Assembly (NCBI GenBank): GCA_002348465.1 | Contig: DEBI01000008.1 | Location: forward strand, 19,131 to 71,874 | DNA: 52,744 nt | Direction: 5' to 3' | Origin: Gemmatimonadales bacterium UBA2960 | GTDB lineage: Bacteria > Gemmatimonadota > Gemmatimonadetes > Longimicrobiales > Gaopeijiaceae | Position numbers and translations under genes: made by a program | Notes under the pieces: generated by a model | Told to the model about the DNA's origin: nothing | What the model saw: only the letters and a program-made list of their open reading frames with translations | Database searches by the model: none | Shown: in pieces, positions 1 through 7,212 of the stretch | How the letters are laid out: the number at the start of each line of letters is the position of its first letter | Position numbering within the stretch: position 1 is the stretch's first letter

Positions 1-29
1 GGAGTTGTGATGGGTAGATGTTGGAAAGT

Positions 30-764
30 TCACAAAGACCGGGGTCGGAGGAGCCACACCGCGTCAATCAAGAATGACCACGTCAACATAGCCAGTGCCA
101 AAGCGGACACACTAACTGCGATAAAGTTGGGGATGATAGGGCCGAGGGCGATGAGGAGTGCTATACCCTGGATGACGCAGATCAGTTTTCTTCGAAAGCT
201 GGGAGCAAGTTCGCCACGGAGGGCCGGCAGGACCAATCCTGCACCTAAAAAGAGGTATCGCATCGCACCTATCAGAAGGACCCACGCTCCCGTCCTGTCT
301 TCAGCCCAAACTAAGGCTGAAAGTACGAGCATCAGCGCCGCATCCGTTTCCATATCGAATCTCGCACCGAACTCTGTCGATGTACCGGTCCGACGAGCGA
401 CCCAGCCATCGACCCCATCGAGCAACATGATTCCCGTGCCTAGCCCGACGATGAACCAACGGCCTAAAGTGCCGAGCGACTCTGCATAGGTTACCAAGCC
501 AGCGAGGCAGAGAGTTCCTATGCTGCGGGCCATAGTGATGCGATTGGCTGATCCAAGCCCAGGTTGAGGTAGTGTATCTGGTAGGTTACTAGCAATCAGG
601 TAGGCGGTGATCGCGTAAAGGGTGCCTACTGTCACGACATAGGTGGCCTGGAGGCCTAGAAAGCTCCACGTTACGGTTGCGAAGAGGAGTGCGAAGACTA
701 GACCAGCGATCAGGTCGGTGTATGCCTGGGGACGTGCTCCCGCCAAGTAAGAGGTATCGGACAT
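30..764 (-). CDS. CDP-alcohol phosphatidyltransferase family membrane protein
   Basis: This enzyme class moves a phosphatidyl or similar group from a CDP-activated lipid or alcohol to an alcohol acceptor in the inner membrane. The 244-residue product has the full signature D-G-x2-A-R-x8-G-x3-D-x3-D at residues 119-141, with D119, D137 and D141 as expected metal ligands, and several hydrophobic segments. I chose the ATG at 764 because it lies just before a normal N-terminus and overlaps the divergent start of the next gene; an in-frame start at 845 would run 83 bp into that gene. The acceptor cannot be told from sequence. In this setting it may attach or activate a lipid headgroup for the glycoconjugate made by the neighbouring genes. 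The 29 bases left of its stop hold nothing I can identify. Confidence 0.88.
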   Translation of the reverse strand: MSDTSYLAGARPQAYTDLIAGLVFALLFATVTWSFLGLQATYVVTVGTLYAITAYLIASNLPDTLPQPGLGSANRITMARSIGTLCLAGLVTYAESLGTLGRWFIVGLGTGIMLLDGVDGWVARRTGTSTEFGARFDMETDAALMLVLSALVWAEDRTGAWVLLIGAMRYLFLGAGLVLPALRGELAPSFRRKLICVIQGIALLIALGPIIPNFIAVSVSALALAMLTWSFLIDAVWLLRPRSL

Positions 765-765
765 G
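762..765. other. Divergent start codons sharing one CATG
   Basis: The palindrome CATG holds the ATG of the minus-strand phosphatidyltransferase (764-762) and the ATG of the plus-strand MDR reductase (763-765). The two genes therefore have no spacer, and any promoter or ribosome-binding site for one must lie inside the coding sequence of the other. The same arrangement recurs at 8844-8847. Confidence 0.7.
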
Positions 766-1752
766 TTAGAAGAAAACACTGCACGCGCGTTCTGGGTCCA
801 GAAGCCTGGGCTCGGTGAGATCGTTCCAAGTAAGCTTAAGCCCATGGGCCCGGACGATGTACTCGTGCGTGCGAGCTATTCCGGTATCAGTCGTGGCACG
901 GAAACGCTAGTCTTTCGTGGTGAGGTCCCGATTTCAAGCTATGACGTGATGCGCGCGCCATTTCAGGAAGGGACTTTTCCTGCTCCAATAAAGTTCGGCT
1001 ACATAAGTGTCGGCGTAATTGAATCAGCCTGTGACGCCGGCAAGGCTCTAGTCGGGAAGGATGTCTTTTGTCTGTACCCTCACCAGGACCGCTATGTGGT
1101 GCCCGCGTCTGCTGTGACGGTATTGCCACCGGGCGTCCCCACGGGTCGTGCTGTTCTGGCCGCCAATATGGAGACTGCCCTAAACGCTGTTTGGGACGCG
1201 AAGGTATCTTTGGGTGATAGAGTAGTAGTGGTGGGAGGGGGTGTATTAGGACTTTTAGTCTCATGGCTGATTGCAAAAATACCGGCTACAGATGTGACGG
1301 TCGTAGACCCGAATGAGAAACACGCATTGGTGGCAGAGCAATTAGGCATCCGCTTCGCTGTGTCTGTGCCGGACGACTGCGACGCTGATGTAGTTGTCCA
1401 TGCGAGCGGTAATCCGGAGGGACTAGCGGATGGGCTTAAGGCGGCGGGTGTCGAGGGACGGGTAGTCGAGCTGAGTTGGTTTGGAGATGTGCCGGTATCG
1501 CTTCCCTTAGGAGAAGCGTTCCATGATCGACGCCTTACTATACGCAGCAGTCAGGTTGGTCGTATCCCGCCCGAACGCGCTCCAAGATGGAACCATACTC
1601 GACGGATGGCGGTTGCGCTCAGTCTACTGAAAGACAACGCGCTAGACGCGCTGATATCCGATGAGAGCGGGTTCGAGGAACTTCCAAGGGTGATGGAACG
1701 GCTGGCTCTTTCTGGTGAAGACTCGCTTTGCCATCGTATTCGATACAACTGA
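763..1752 (+). CDS. MDR-family dehydrogenase/reductase without zinc ligands
   Basis: This is a medium-chain dehydrogenase/reductase of 329 residues with the GroES-like fold first and a Rossmann domain with a glycine-rich GGGVLG motif near residues 157-162. The segment that normally reads SGICGTD reads SGISRGTE (residues 40-47), so the catalytic zinc cysteine is Ser43. The four-cysteine structural zinc lobe is also absent. It is therefore probably a zinc-independent NAD(P)H reductase rather than a classical alcohol dehydrogenase. It opens the plus-strand block with the PTPS-like, GT4, methyltransferase and flippase-like genes. The substrate is unknown; a sugar, ribityl or side-chain keto group is plausible from the context. 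Confidence 0.85.
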   Translation: MLEENTARAFWVQKPGLGEIVPSKLKPMGPDDVLVRASYSGISRGTETLVFRGEVPISSYDVMRAPFQEGTFPAPIKFGYISVGVIESACDAGKALVGKDVFCLYPHQDRYVVPASAVTVLPPGVPTGRAVLAANMETALNAVWDAKVSLGDRVVVVGGGVLGLLVSWLIAKIPATDVTVVDPNEKHALVAEQLGIRFAVSVPDDCDADVVVHASGNPEGLADGLKAAGVEGRVVELSWFGDVPVSLPLGEAFHDRRLTIRSSQVGRIPPERAPRWNHTRRMAVALSLLKDNALDALISDESGFEELPRVMERLALSGEDSLCHRIRYN

Positions 1753-1756
1753 TTCC

Positions 1757-1763
1757 GGAGAGG
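1757..1763 (+). promoter_or_regulatory. Shine-Dalgarno site that sets the PTPS-like start
   Basis: GGAGAGG lies six bases before the GTG at 1770, just after the stop of the MDR gene. This favours 1770 over the in-frame TTG at 1728, which would overlap the upstream gene. Confidence 0.65.
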
Positions 1764-1769
1764 TCTGAC

Positions 1770-2168
1770 GTGTACAAGCTCAATGTTCGCGATCACTTCA
1801 TGATTGCCCACAGCTTCCAGGGAGAAGCGTTCGGCCCTGCGCAGCGTCTGCATGGAGCGACTTATGTTGTCGACGCGACGTTCAAGCGAGATGAACTCGA
1901 TCCGGATGGCCTCGTTGTCGATATTGCGCTAGCTGGCGATCAGTTAAAGACGATTCTTGAAGAGTTCAACTACCGAAACCTGGATGAAGTTCAGGAGTTC
2001 GAGGGCGAGAACACCACTACAGAGTTTCTCTCTCGCAAGATCCAAGAGCGGCTAGTGAAGGCTGTGCACGATGGGGCTCTTGGTCCGAACGCTTCGGGCT
2101 GCAACTCAATAGAAGTCACCCTCAACGAATCGCACGTTGCATGGGCGAGCTACGAAGCGGAAGTGTGA
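1770..2168 (+). CDS. PTPS/QueD-fold protein with a degenerate active site
   Basis: This 132-residue protein belongs to the 6-pyruvoyl-tetrahydropterin / 6-carboxy-tetrahydropterin synthase family. Canonical members use three zinc histidines, a cysteine before the HGH motif and an Asp-His pair. Here H14 (IAHSF) and H28 are kept, but the HGH motif reads HGA (A30). No cysteine lies in the loop before it, and the usual LDH segment reads FNY (66-68). The C-terminal glutamate that anchors the pterin ring is kept (E120, in the ESHVAWASY segment). It may therefore still bind a pterin or pyrimidine ring but should not do normal PTPS/QueD chemistry. It overlaps the GT4 gene by GTGA. The family call is firm; the activity is unknown. 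Confidence 0.88.
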   Translation: MYKLNVRDHFMIAHSFQGEAFGPAQRLHGATYVVDATFKRDELDPDGLVVDIALAGDQLKTILEEFNYRNLDEVQEFEGENTTTEFLSRKIQERLVKAVHDGALGPNASGCNSIEVTLNESHVAWASYEAEV

Positions 2169-3253
2169 TCGGAACAAAGCAGCGCGCGTTCCATTTTGTT
2201 GTTCCGGGGAGACTTGATCAGAGAACTGGTGGTTACATCTATGGTGCTCGGATGGTCTCGGAACTCAGAAGGGCAGGGTTTTCAATTGACGTTCACTCGA
2301 TAGGCGGGACTTTCCCCGTTGTCGATTCTGTAGCTCGGGAAGCCTTAGACAGAATACTTGCAGACTTCGATGATGGTGAGCGAGTTGCGATAGACGGTTT
2401 GGCTTCGGGTGGACTTCCCGATGTGATCTCCAAGCACGCTCAGCGCCTCGCCATCGTTGCTCTCGTGCACCATCCTCTTGCAGACGAGACGGGCTATACA
2501 GAAAGCCAGCGCGATCATTTTTTCCTTTCAGAGAAGGAGACTCTGAGCCAAGTGCGCGGAGCGATCGTGACAAGCTCTTTCACAGCGAACCGATTGGTGG
2601 ATTTCGATGTGTCGAGTGAACGGATCCGGGTCGTCGAACCTGGAACTGACCCCGCACCACTGGCTGATGGCCCACGTGATAATGATCCGGCTAGACTCGT
2701 TTGTGTAGGTTCGCTCACCCCACGAAAGGGACAGGATTTGCTTGTTGAGTCTTTGGGTCGATTGCGAGAACTGGAATGGAGATGTGTATGCGCTGGAAGC
2801 CTTTCTCGCGATGAACGTTTTGCAAGAATGGTCTCGGATGAGATTGACCGTCGTGGTTTAGGGGGGCGGATCGAACTAGTTGGCGAGCTTGAATCTGCGG
2901 CTCTCGAGGAAGTTTATCGCACCGCATCCCTATTTGTGCTCCCTTCGCACTATGAAGGTTATGGAATGGCGTATGCCGAGGCCCTCGCGAGAGGGATCCC
3001 CGTGGTAGGTACGACTGGCGGCGCTATCCCTTACACAGTCCCTAGTTTTGCGAGTGTATTAGTGCCCCCTGGTGATGCGGATGCTCTTACCGGGGCACTT
3101 GAGGGTCTGTTGGTTGCACCTGATCGACGTGAAGTGCTGGCCGAGGGTGCCCGCATGCACAGAGACTCACTCCCGACTTGGCCCGAACAGGCGACTCAAT
3201 TCCACGAGGCAATGTTACGACTGGCAGGGTCCGATGGGACACCCCATGTCTGA
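2165..3253 (+). CDS. GT4-type glycosyltransferase
   Basis: This is a retaining GT-B glycosyltransferase of about 362 residues. The C-terminal domain shows a nucleotide-sugar binding pattern (VCVGSLTPRKGQD, then EGYGMAYAEALARGIPVVG) with the E-x7-E type arrangement of GT4. There is no signal peptide or membrane segment, so it should work on the cytoplasmic face. The GTG at 2165 overlaps the previous stop as GTGA, a coupling seen again in this cluster; an ATG at 2141 is also possible. It ends 8 bp inside the methyltransferase gene. It probably glycosylates the product of the pterin/pyrimidine genes. Donor and acceptor are unknown. Confidence 0.88.
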   Translation: MIGTKQRAFHFVVPGRLDQRTGGYIYGARMVSELRRAGFSIDVHSIGGTFPVVDSVAREALDRILADFDDGERVAIDGLASGGLPDVISKHAQRLAIVALVHHPLADETGYTESQRDHFFLSEKETLSQVRGAIVTSSFTANRLVDFDVSSERIRVVEPGTDPAPLADGPRDNDPARLVCVGSLTPRKGQDLLVESLGRLRELEWRCVCAGSLSRDERFARMVSDEIDRRGLGGRIELVGELESAALEEVYRTASLFVLPSHYEGYGMAYAEALARGIPVVGTTGGAIPYTVPSFASVLVPPGDADALTGALEGLLVAPDRREVLAEGARMHRDSLPTWPEQATQFHEAMLRLAGSDGTPHV

Positions 3254-4055
3254 AGACAGCTTTGATCTAAGCTGGCTAGAGCTTCGTGAGAGAGCAGATC
3301 ACCGCGCTCGAGCACATGAACTTGCGGACCGGTTAGAGGGTGTTGGGCAGCTGTGCGGATGGTCCGTGGTACTGGATTTAGGATCTGGGTCTGGTTCGAA
3401 CTTAAGGTACTTGGCACCGAGGCTGCCTTGGGTGGATTCCTGGGTGCTGCTCGATAAAGATTCTTCTCTTTTAAAGACCGCAGGGGCTCCGGGAGTGCCA
3501 GAGCCCACTCGAATCATTGGAGATATCGCAGTCGAGGGCATGGGCGCGATTGCTTCCGCGGATGTGGTCACTGCCTCTGCGCTTCTCGATTTGGTGTCGA
3601 GGGATTGGTTGAGTGATACCGTCAAAGCCTGTGCAGAGAAGGGTGCTGCTGCTTTGTTCTCTCTCAGCTATAACGGAGACATTCGATGGTCCATCGAGGA
3701 TCGTGACGACGTAATAGTTCGGGATGCGGTAAATGAACACCAAAGGCGGGTTAAGGGTCTTGGTCGTGCGCTGGGTCCGGAGGCTGCGATTGTGGCGCGG
3801 ACTCTGTTTATGGAGTTTGGCTATGACGTTTTGCTTCGGCCTACTCCTTGGCGCTTGAGCGGATTGAAAGATCAGGATCTCACTCTAGCTCTAGTGCGGG
3901 GTTGGATTGAAGCCGCGGTTGAAGTGCTTCCTAAAAGCGTTGAGCTGATTCACGCATGGGGAAACCGTAGGTGCGAGCAAGTGTGGGGAAACGAATATGA
4001 GTTGGAAGTAGGCCATTATGATTTGCTTGCCCTGCCACCCTTGGATGCGGATTGA
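3246..4055 (+). CDS. Class I SAM-dependent methyltransferase
   Basis: The 269-residue protein has a Rossmann methyltransferase motif I, VLDLGSGSGSN, near residues 42-52, and an acidic motif II (LLDKD) about 20 residues on. The start at ATG 3246 overlaps the end of the GT4 gene by 8 bp; reading further upstream would run deep into that gene. It overlaps the next gene by TTGA. It likely methylates the product of the cluster (O- or N-methylation cannot be told). I do not recognise a narrower family. Confidence 0.82.
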   Translation: MSEDSFDLSWLELRERADHRARAHELADRLEGVGQLCGWSVVLDLGSGSGSNLRYLAPRLPWVDSWVLLDKDSSLLKTAGAPGVPEPTRIIGDIAVEGMGAIASADVVTASALLDLVSRDWLSDTVKACAEKGAAALFSLSYNGDIRWSIEDRDDVIVRDAVNEHQRRVKGLGRALGPEAAIVARTLFMEFGYDVLLRPTPWRLSGLKDQDLTLALVRGWIEAAVEVLPKSVELIHAWGNRRCEQVWGNEYELEVGHYDLLALPPLDAD

Positions 4056-5032
4056 GCGAGGAAGAGCTTTGTGCGCGTGGGACACTAGTGAGCCGGCGTA
4101 ATTTTATCCTCGCTGGACGTGGTATCATGAGCTTGGGGTCACTTGTGTTACTAGCATTCGTGGTTGATCTCCGCTCGGTGATGGTTCGTTTCACCGAGCT
4201 TGATCCAGGATGGGTAGCTGCTGCGCTCACAGTGTCTTTCGTCCAAGTATTCCTGTCTGCATGGCGATGGCGCTTTACTGCGAATCGATTGGGCCTGCTT
4301 ATCTCGTTACGTTACGCGGTGTTCGAGTACTATCTCGCAACCTTCCTAAATCAAGTGCTGCCCGGAGGCATAGTAGGTGACGTGTCCCGTGCATGGAGAC
4401 ACGCTAAGGGGACAGAAAAAAGAGCGGCTCTCCAGGCAGTGGCTTTCGAGCGTCTTTCGGGACTGGTTGTGATGAGTGCGGTGGCATCGTTTTCTGCTGT
4501 CGTGTTACTACGGGAACTATCGCGCAGTATTCAGGTGATCTCGTTGGGAATCGTCCTTTTGCTCTCTGTAAGTGTGGGCTTTTCAATGCGCCACGCTCGG
4601 GAAAACAGGGAGACGTCCCAGCTTTTTTCCGATCTGAGGCGAGCCTTAATAGACGGTATAGCCCTGCCTGTTCAGTTGATCACCTCTGCAACTGTAGTAG
4701 GTACCTACCTTCTAGTATTCGTTATGGCCGCTCGTGCAGTGCAGTTGGAAACGGACGGCCTTCTGCTAGCGATGCTAGCAGCACCAATCCTTATGACGAT
4801 GCTGCTTCCTGTGACGATGGCGGGGTGGGGACTTAGGGAACTGGCTGCGGCTGCGCTGTGGAGCACCGCGGGGCTGTCCGCAATTGATGGAGTAGCGGTA
4901 TCGATTTCGTACGGACTTCTAGCACTGGTTTCCACCCTTCCTGGAGCTTGTGTCTTTTTCTTTACACTGTTTCGGATCGGAGGTCTAAATCAAAAAGCAG
5001 GTCCGATCCGAGCTGGAAGTGACGCACCTTAG
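4052..5032 (+). CDS. Flippase-like membrane protein (LPG synthase TM / UPF0104 family)
   Basis: This polytopic membrane protein of 326 residues matches the lysylphosphatidylglycerol synthase transmembrane / AglD-like family. It has the family hallmark FLNQVLPGGIVGDVSRAWRH near residues 99-118, followed by AFERLSGLVV, and six or more hydrophobic segments. Members without the synthetase domain are often found with glycosyltransferases and are thought to help move or present lipid-linked products. The start is TTG overlapping the previous stop (TTGA); a GTG at 4088 is an alternative. Its last 71 bases overlap the convergent reductase gene on the other strand. It suggests that the pathway has a membrane-bound or exported product. 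Confidence 0.85.
   Translation: MSEEELCARGTLVSRRNFILAGRGIMSLGSLVLLAFVVDLRSVMVRFTELDPGWVAAALTVSFVQVFLSAWRWRFTANRLGLLISLRYAVFEYYLATFLNQVLPGGIVGDVSRAWRHAKGTEKRAALQAVAFERLSGLVVMSAVASFSAVVLLRELSRSIQVISLGIVLLLSVSVGFSMRHARENRETSQLFSDLRRALIDGIALPVQLITSATVVGTYLLVFVMAARAVQLETDGLLLAMLAAPILMTMLLPVTMAGWGLRELAAAALWSTAGLSAIDGVAVSISYGLLALVSTLPGACVFFFTLFRIGGLNQKAGPIRAGSDAP
4962..5032. other. 71-bp convergent coding overlap
   Basis: The flippase-like gene (stop 5030-5032, plus) and the RibD-type reductase gene (stop 4964-4962, minus) overlap at their 3' ends. The reductase reading frame here encodes the usual C-terminal strand of the RibD fold (HFQLGSDLLFDLDL), so the overlap is real coding sequence on that strand. 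The two mRNAs would be complementary over this stretch, and no terminator can lie between the two blocks. Confidence 0.8.
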
Positions 5033-5663
5033 GCCTTCGGATTCCATCTAGCGTCTGCACTTCCGGGAGCGTGATGCCTGGTTTCCCAGAGCCTATCAGT
5101 AGTGCGGCAACTGAGATGTGCAGTCGGTCGAGCAGGTCCTCAGCGAGGAACTGAGAGACCGTTAGGCCACCACCTTCGATTAGGATTCGATTCAAGCCCC
5201 TGTTGCGAAGCTCGTCGATTACCGCCGCTGGGGAAAATCCTTTAACACCTTCTTGCAGCGGTACAATCTGGATCCCGTCGCGAAGTCTTTTATCCTCGTT
5301 TTTAGCGGTCGCCTCTATGCTCTGCATCCAGAGTGTAGGGGCTTCATCATCGGTGAAGATTGAATATGTCTCGGCCAGGCGACTTCGTGGGTCGAGAACG
5401 ACGCGGACGGGATTGGTTCCCTGGGCCTTCCGAACTGTCAGACTGGGGTTGTCTAATTCGACCGTGTTCGCTCCCACTACTACGGCGTCGGCTAACGCTC
5501 TTACTCGATGCAGTCGCTCAATATCCTTTGGGCCGTTGATATAGTGGGAGTGACCGGTGACGGTGGCGATCCGACCATCGAGGCTCTGACCGAGCTGCCC
5601 TAACACGAACCGATCCATCTTCTCGAGAGGTGCTAAGAGTTCGCCGAGATCTGCGTTGATCAT
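4962..5663 (-). CDS. Stand-alone RibD C-terminal-type pyrimidine reductase
   Basis: This 233-residue protein is the reductase half of RibD (dihydrofolate-reductase-like fold) without the deaminase domain. Family motifs are visible: SLDGRIAT, YINGPKD, LHRVRALADAVVVGANTV, DNPSLTVR, NPVRVVLD and ILIEGGG. Such enzymes reduce the ribose of the GTP-derived diaminopyrimidine to a ribityl chain with NADPH; in archaea a stand-alone enzyme (ArfC) does this. Its start overlaps the creatininase stop by 4 bp, so the two are probably translated together. With the GTP cyclohydrolase II in this cluster it gives the opening steps of a riboflavin-like route. No ribB, ribE or ribH lies in the window. The family is sure; the exact substrate is inferred. 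Confidence 0.9.
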   Translation of the reverse strand: MINADLGELLAPLEKMDRFVLGQLGQSLDGRIATVTGHSHYINGPKDIERLHRVRALADAVVVGANTVELDNPSLTVRKAQGTNPVRVVLDPRSRLAETYSIFTDDEAPTLWMQSIEATAKNEDKRLRDGIQIVPLQEGVKGFSPAAVIDELRNRGLNRILIEGGGLTVSQFLAEDLLDRLHISVAALLIGSGKPGITLPEVQTLDGIRRPKVRHFQLGSDLLFDLDLRSETV

Positions 5664-6457
5664 ACTTCGGTCTGCCGGCGCTCCAAGTGTCCGATCGGAA
5701 ACGCGTGCGCATCCCGAACCACCTCAGCGAGGACACCGGCATAGTGCTCGACCAAGCGGCTGCCGAGTTCCGCAGTTGCGAGCGTGGCATCACCCGAAAC
5801 CCCTTGTGGGTTTAGATCGTATGACGTCCAGGCAAAGGGAGCGACACCTTCGGGTCTGATCCAGGCAAGTGTCCTTTCTAATTCTTCTCCGAGCGAACTG
5901 AAACACTGAAGCTCATCGGTCCTGACGAGGTCTGGTTTCAGGTGCATCATCATTGCGGTCTCTATAGCTCCTCCGTGCAGCCCGTGCATCCATTCCGTAT
6001 CGGGCAGTCCGACACCTGAGGGTCTCGGAAAGCGAAAATAATGGGCTTTCACAACGAGCATAGTGAACTCACATCGGATACGCAGAGCTGCTGAGTCGAT
6101 TGCCGCTTTGTTGCCTCCGTGGCTATTACTAAGCACAAGCCGCCGGAGGCCTGCGGCGTGCAGTCCGCTCGCTAGCCCCACCAGAGCATCTTCGAGTGAT
6201 TGTGGAGAGAGGGTTAGGGTGCCTGGAAACGTTACGTGCTCCAGGCTCACCCCAACGGCTTGGGTCGGAAGAACGACGAGCGGTATCGTCTCCAGTTGGG
6301 TTACTGCTGCTTCGACCAACCCCTCCCCAATATTGACGTCTGTGGAGAGCGGGAGGTGAGGCCCATGCTGTTCGATGGCGGCTACTGGCAAAATTGCCAC
6401 TGGATCTCGACCGGATAGAGCCTTGATTTCGGGGCTATTGAGCTCGTGCCACTTCAT
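5660..6457 (-). CDS. Creatininase-family metal hydrolase (possible ArfB/MftE-like)
   Basis: The 265-residue protein has the family metal site: AIEQHGPHLPLSTD (E29, H31, D40), SHGGN, and a later HGGAIET glutamate. Besides creatinine amidohydrolase, this family includes the archaeal formamidopyrimidine deformylase ArfB and the mycofactocin peptidase MftE. Because it is coupled by 4-bp overlaps to both the RibD-type reductase and the FkbM gene, and the cluster also encodes a GTP cyclohydrolase, hydrolysis of an amide or formamide in a pyrimidine intermediate is the most attractive role. That role is inferred from position. No peptide precursor gene was seen that would support an MftE-like function. 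Confidence 0.87.
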   Translation of the reverse strand: MKWHELNSPEIKALSGRDPVAILPVAAIEQHGPHLPLSTDVNIGEGLVEAAVTQLETIPLVVLPTQAVGVSLEHVTFPGTLTLSPQSLEDALVGLASGLHAAGLRRLVLSNSHGGNKAAIDSAALRIRCEFTMLVVKAHYFRFPRPSGVGLPDTEWMHGLHGGAIETAMMMHLKPDLVRTDELQCFSSLGEELERTLAWIRPEGVAPFAWTSYDLNPQGVSGDATLATAELGSRLVEHYAGVLAEVVRDAHAFPIGHLERRQTEV

Positions 6458-7212
6458 GTGGTTGTGTCCTGTAACGTTGAGATCCGTCGTGCGTATAGAT
6501 CACCCGAGGGGAACTTAGCGCCCCGATGTGCTAGCCATTCCCTCATTTTGTCTGGAGGCTGCCATGCTCCCCAGAGGAAACGGCGTTTCTCTCCAAGGAT
6601 GGCATTGTACTCGTAATGACCGAGGGATTCGAGCCGGTCGATAGATGCCTCAGCGATTTCGAGGGTCCCGGACACGAATTCGATCGAAACCATAGCGATG
6701 GGGTGCGATAGGCCAGCGAGAACCTCCGCCTCGTGACCCTCTACGTCGATTTTGCAGAAGTTTGGTTCTCCATGTTCCTCTATCAAGGCGTCGAGCGTTG
6801 TCACGCGAACCTCTTGCCTTCGATTCCAGCGAACATGACGGAAGGATGGATTCTCGCGCACGACCTTCTTGCGCCAGTCGTCTGCTAAGGTCGACAGGGT
6901 CGGGTTTTTGTCGCTGACTAGCAGATTTCCGGTGCCTTTCGTTCGGCCAACTGCTGCATTCACAAGGGTTACGCCTGATTTTCGCCTGATCCGCCTTCGA
7001 AGCCAGGGCAGCACGTCTTCTTGGGGCTCGATTGCGATGACCCGCGCGCCCAGGTCACAAAAAGTGACCGTCCGGTCGCCTAAGTGAGCACCGACATCGA
7101 AGACAAGGTCTCCCGCGTTGACGAACGAAGAGTATAGGGTTCGCAAGCCTCTCTGACGCCCGGGGTGCCAGTAGATAAGCATCGAACGTGCTAGGCCTAG
7201 CAGGCGCCTCAC
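6454..7212 (-). CDS. FkbM-family methyltransferase
   Basis: The product of 252 residues carries the FkbM pattern: FDVGAHLGDRTVTF (SAM site), VIAIEPQ about 20 residues later, and the diagnostic CKIDVEGHEAEVLAGL near residues 157-172. FkbM enzymes usually O-methylate sugars or polyketides. The gene lies in a four-gene minus-strand chain with 4-bp overlaps on both sides. It gives the cluster a second methyltransferase, unrelated in subfamily to the one at 3246. A sugar hydroxyl is a likely target, but this is inference. Confidence 0.88.
   Translation of the reverse strand: MRRLLGLARSMLIYWHPGRQRGLRTLYSSFVNAGDLVFDVGAHLGDRTVTFCDLGARVIAIEPQEDVLPWLRRRIRRKSGVTLVNAAVGRTKGTGNLLVSDKNPTLSTLADDWRKKVVRENPSFRHVRWNRRQEVRVTTLDALIEEHGEPNFCKIDVEGHEAEVLAGLSHPIAMVSIEFVSGTLEIAEASIDRLESLGHYEYNAILGEKRRFLWGAWQPPDKMREWLAHRGAKFPSGDLYARRISTLQDTTT

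Noticed and set aside
7..489. 160-residue plus-strand open frame
   Set aside because: It is antisense to the phosphatidyltransferase gene, whose CDP-alcohol motif is complete; the plus frame has low-complexity Ser/Pro/Arg composition typical of a shadow.
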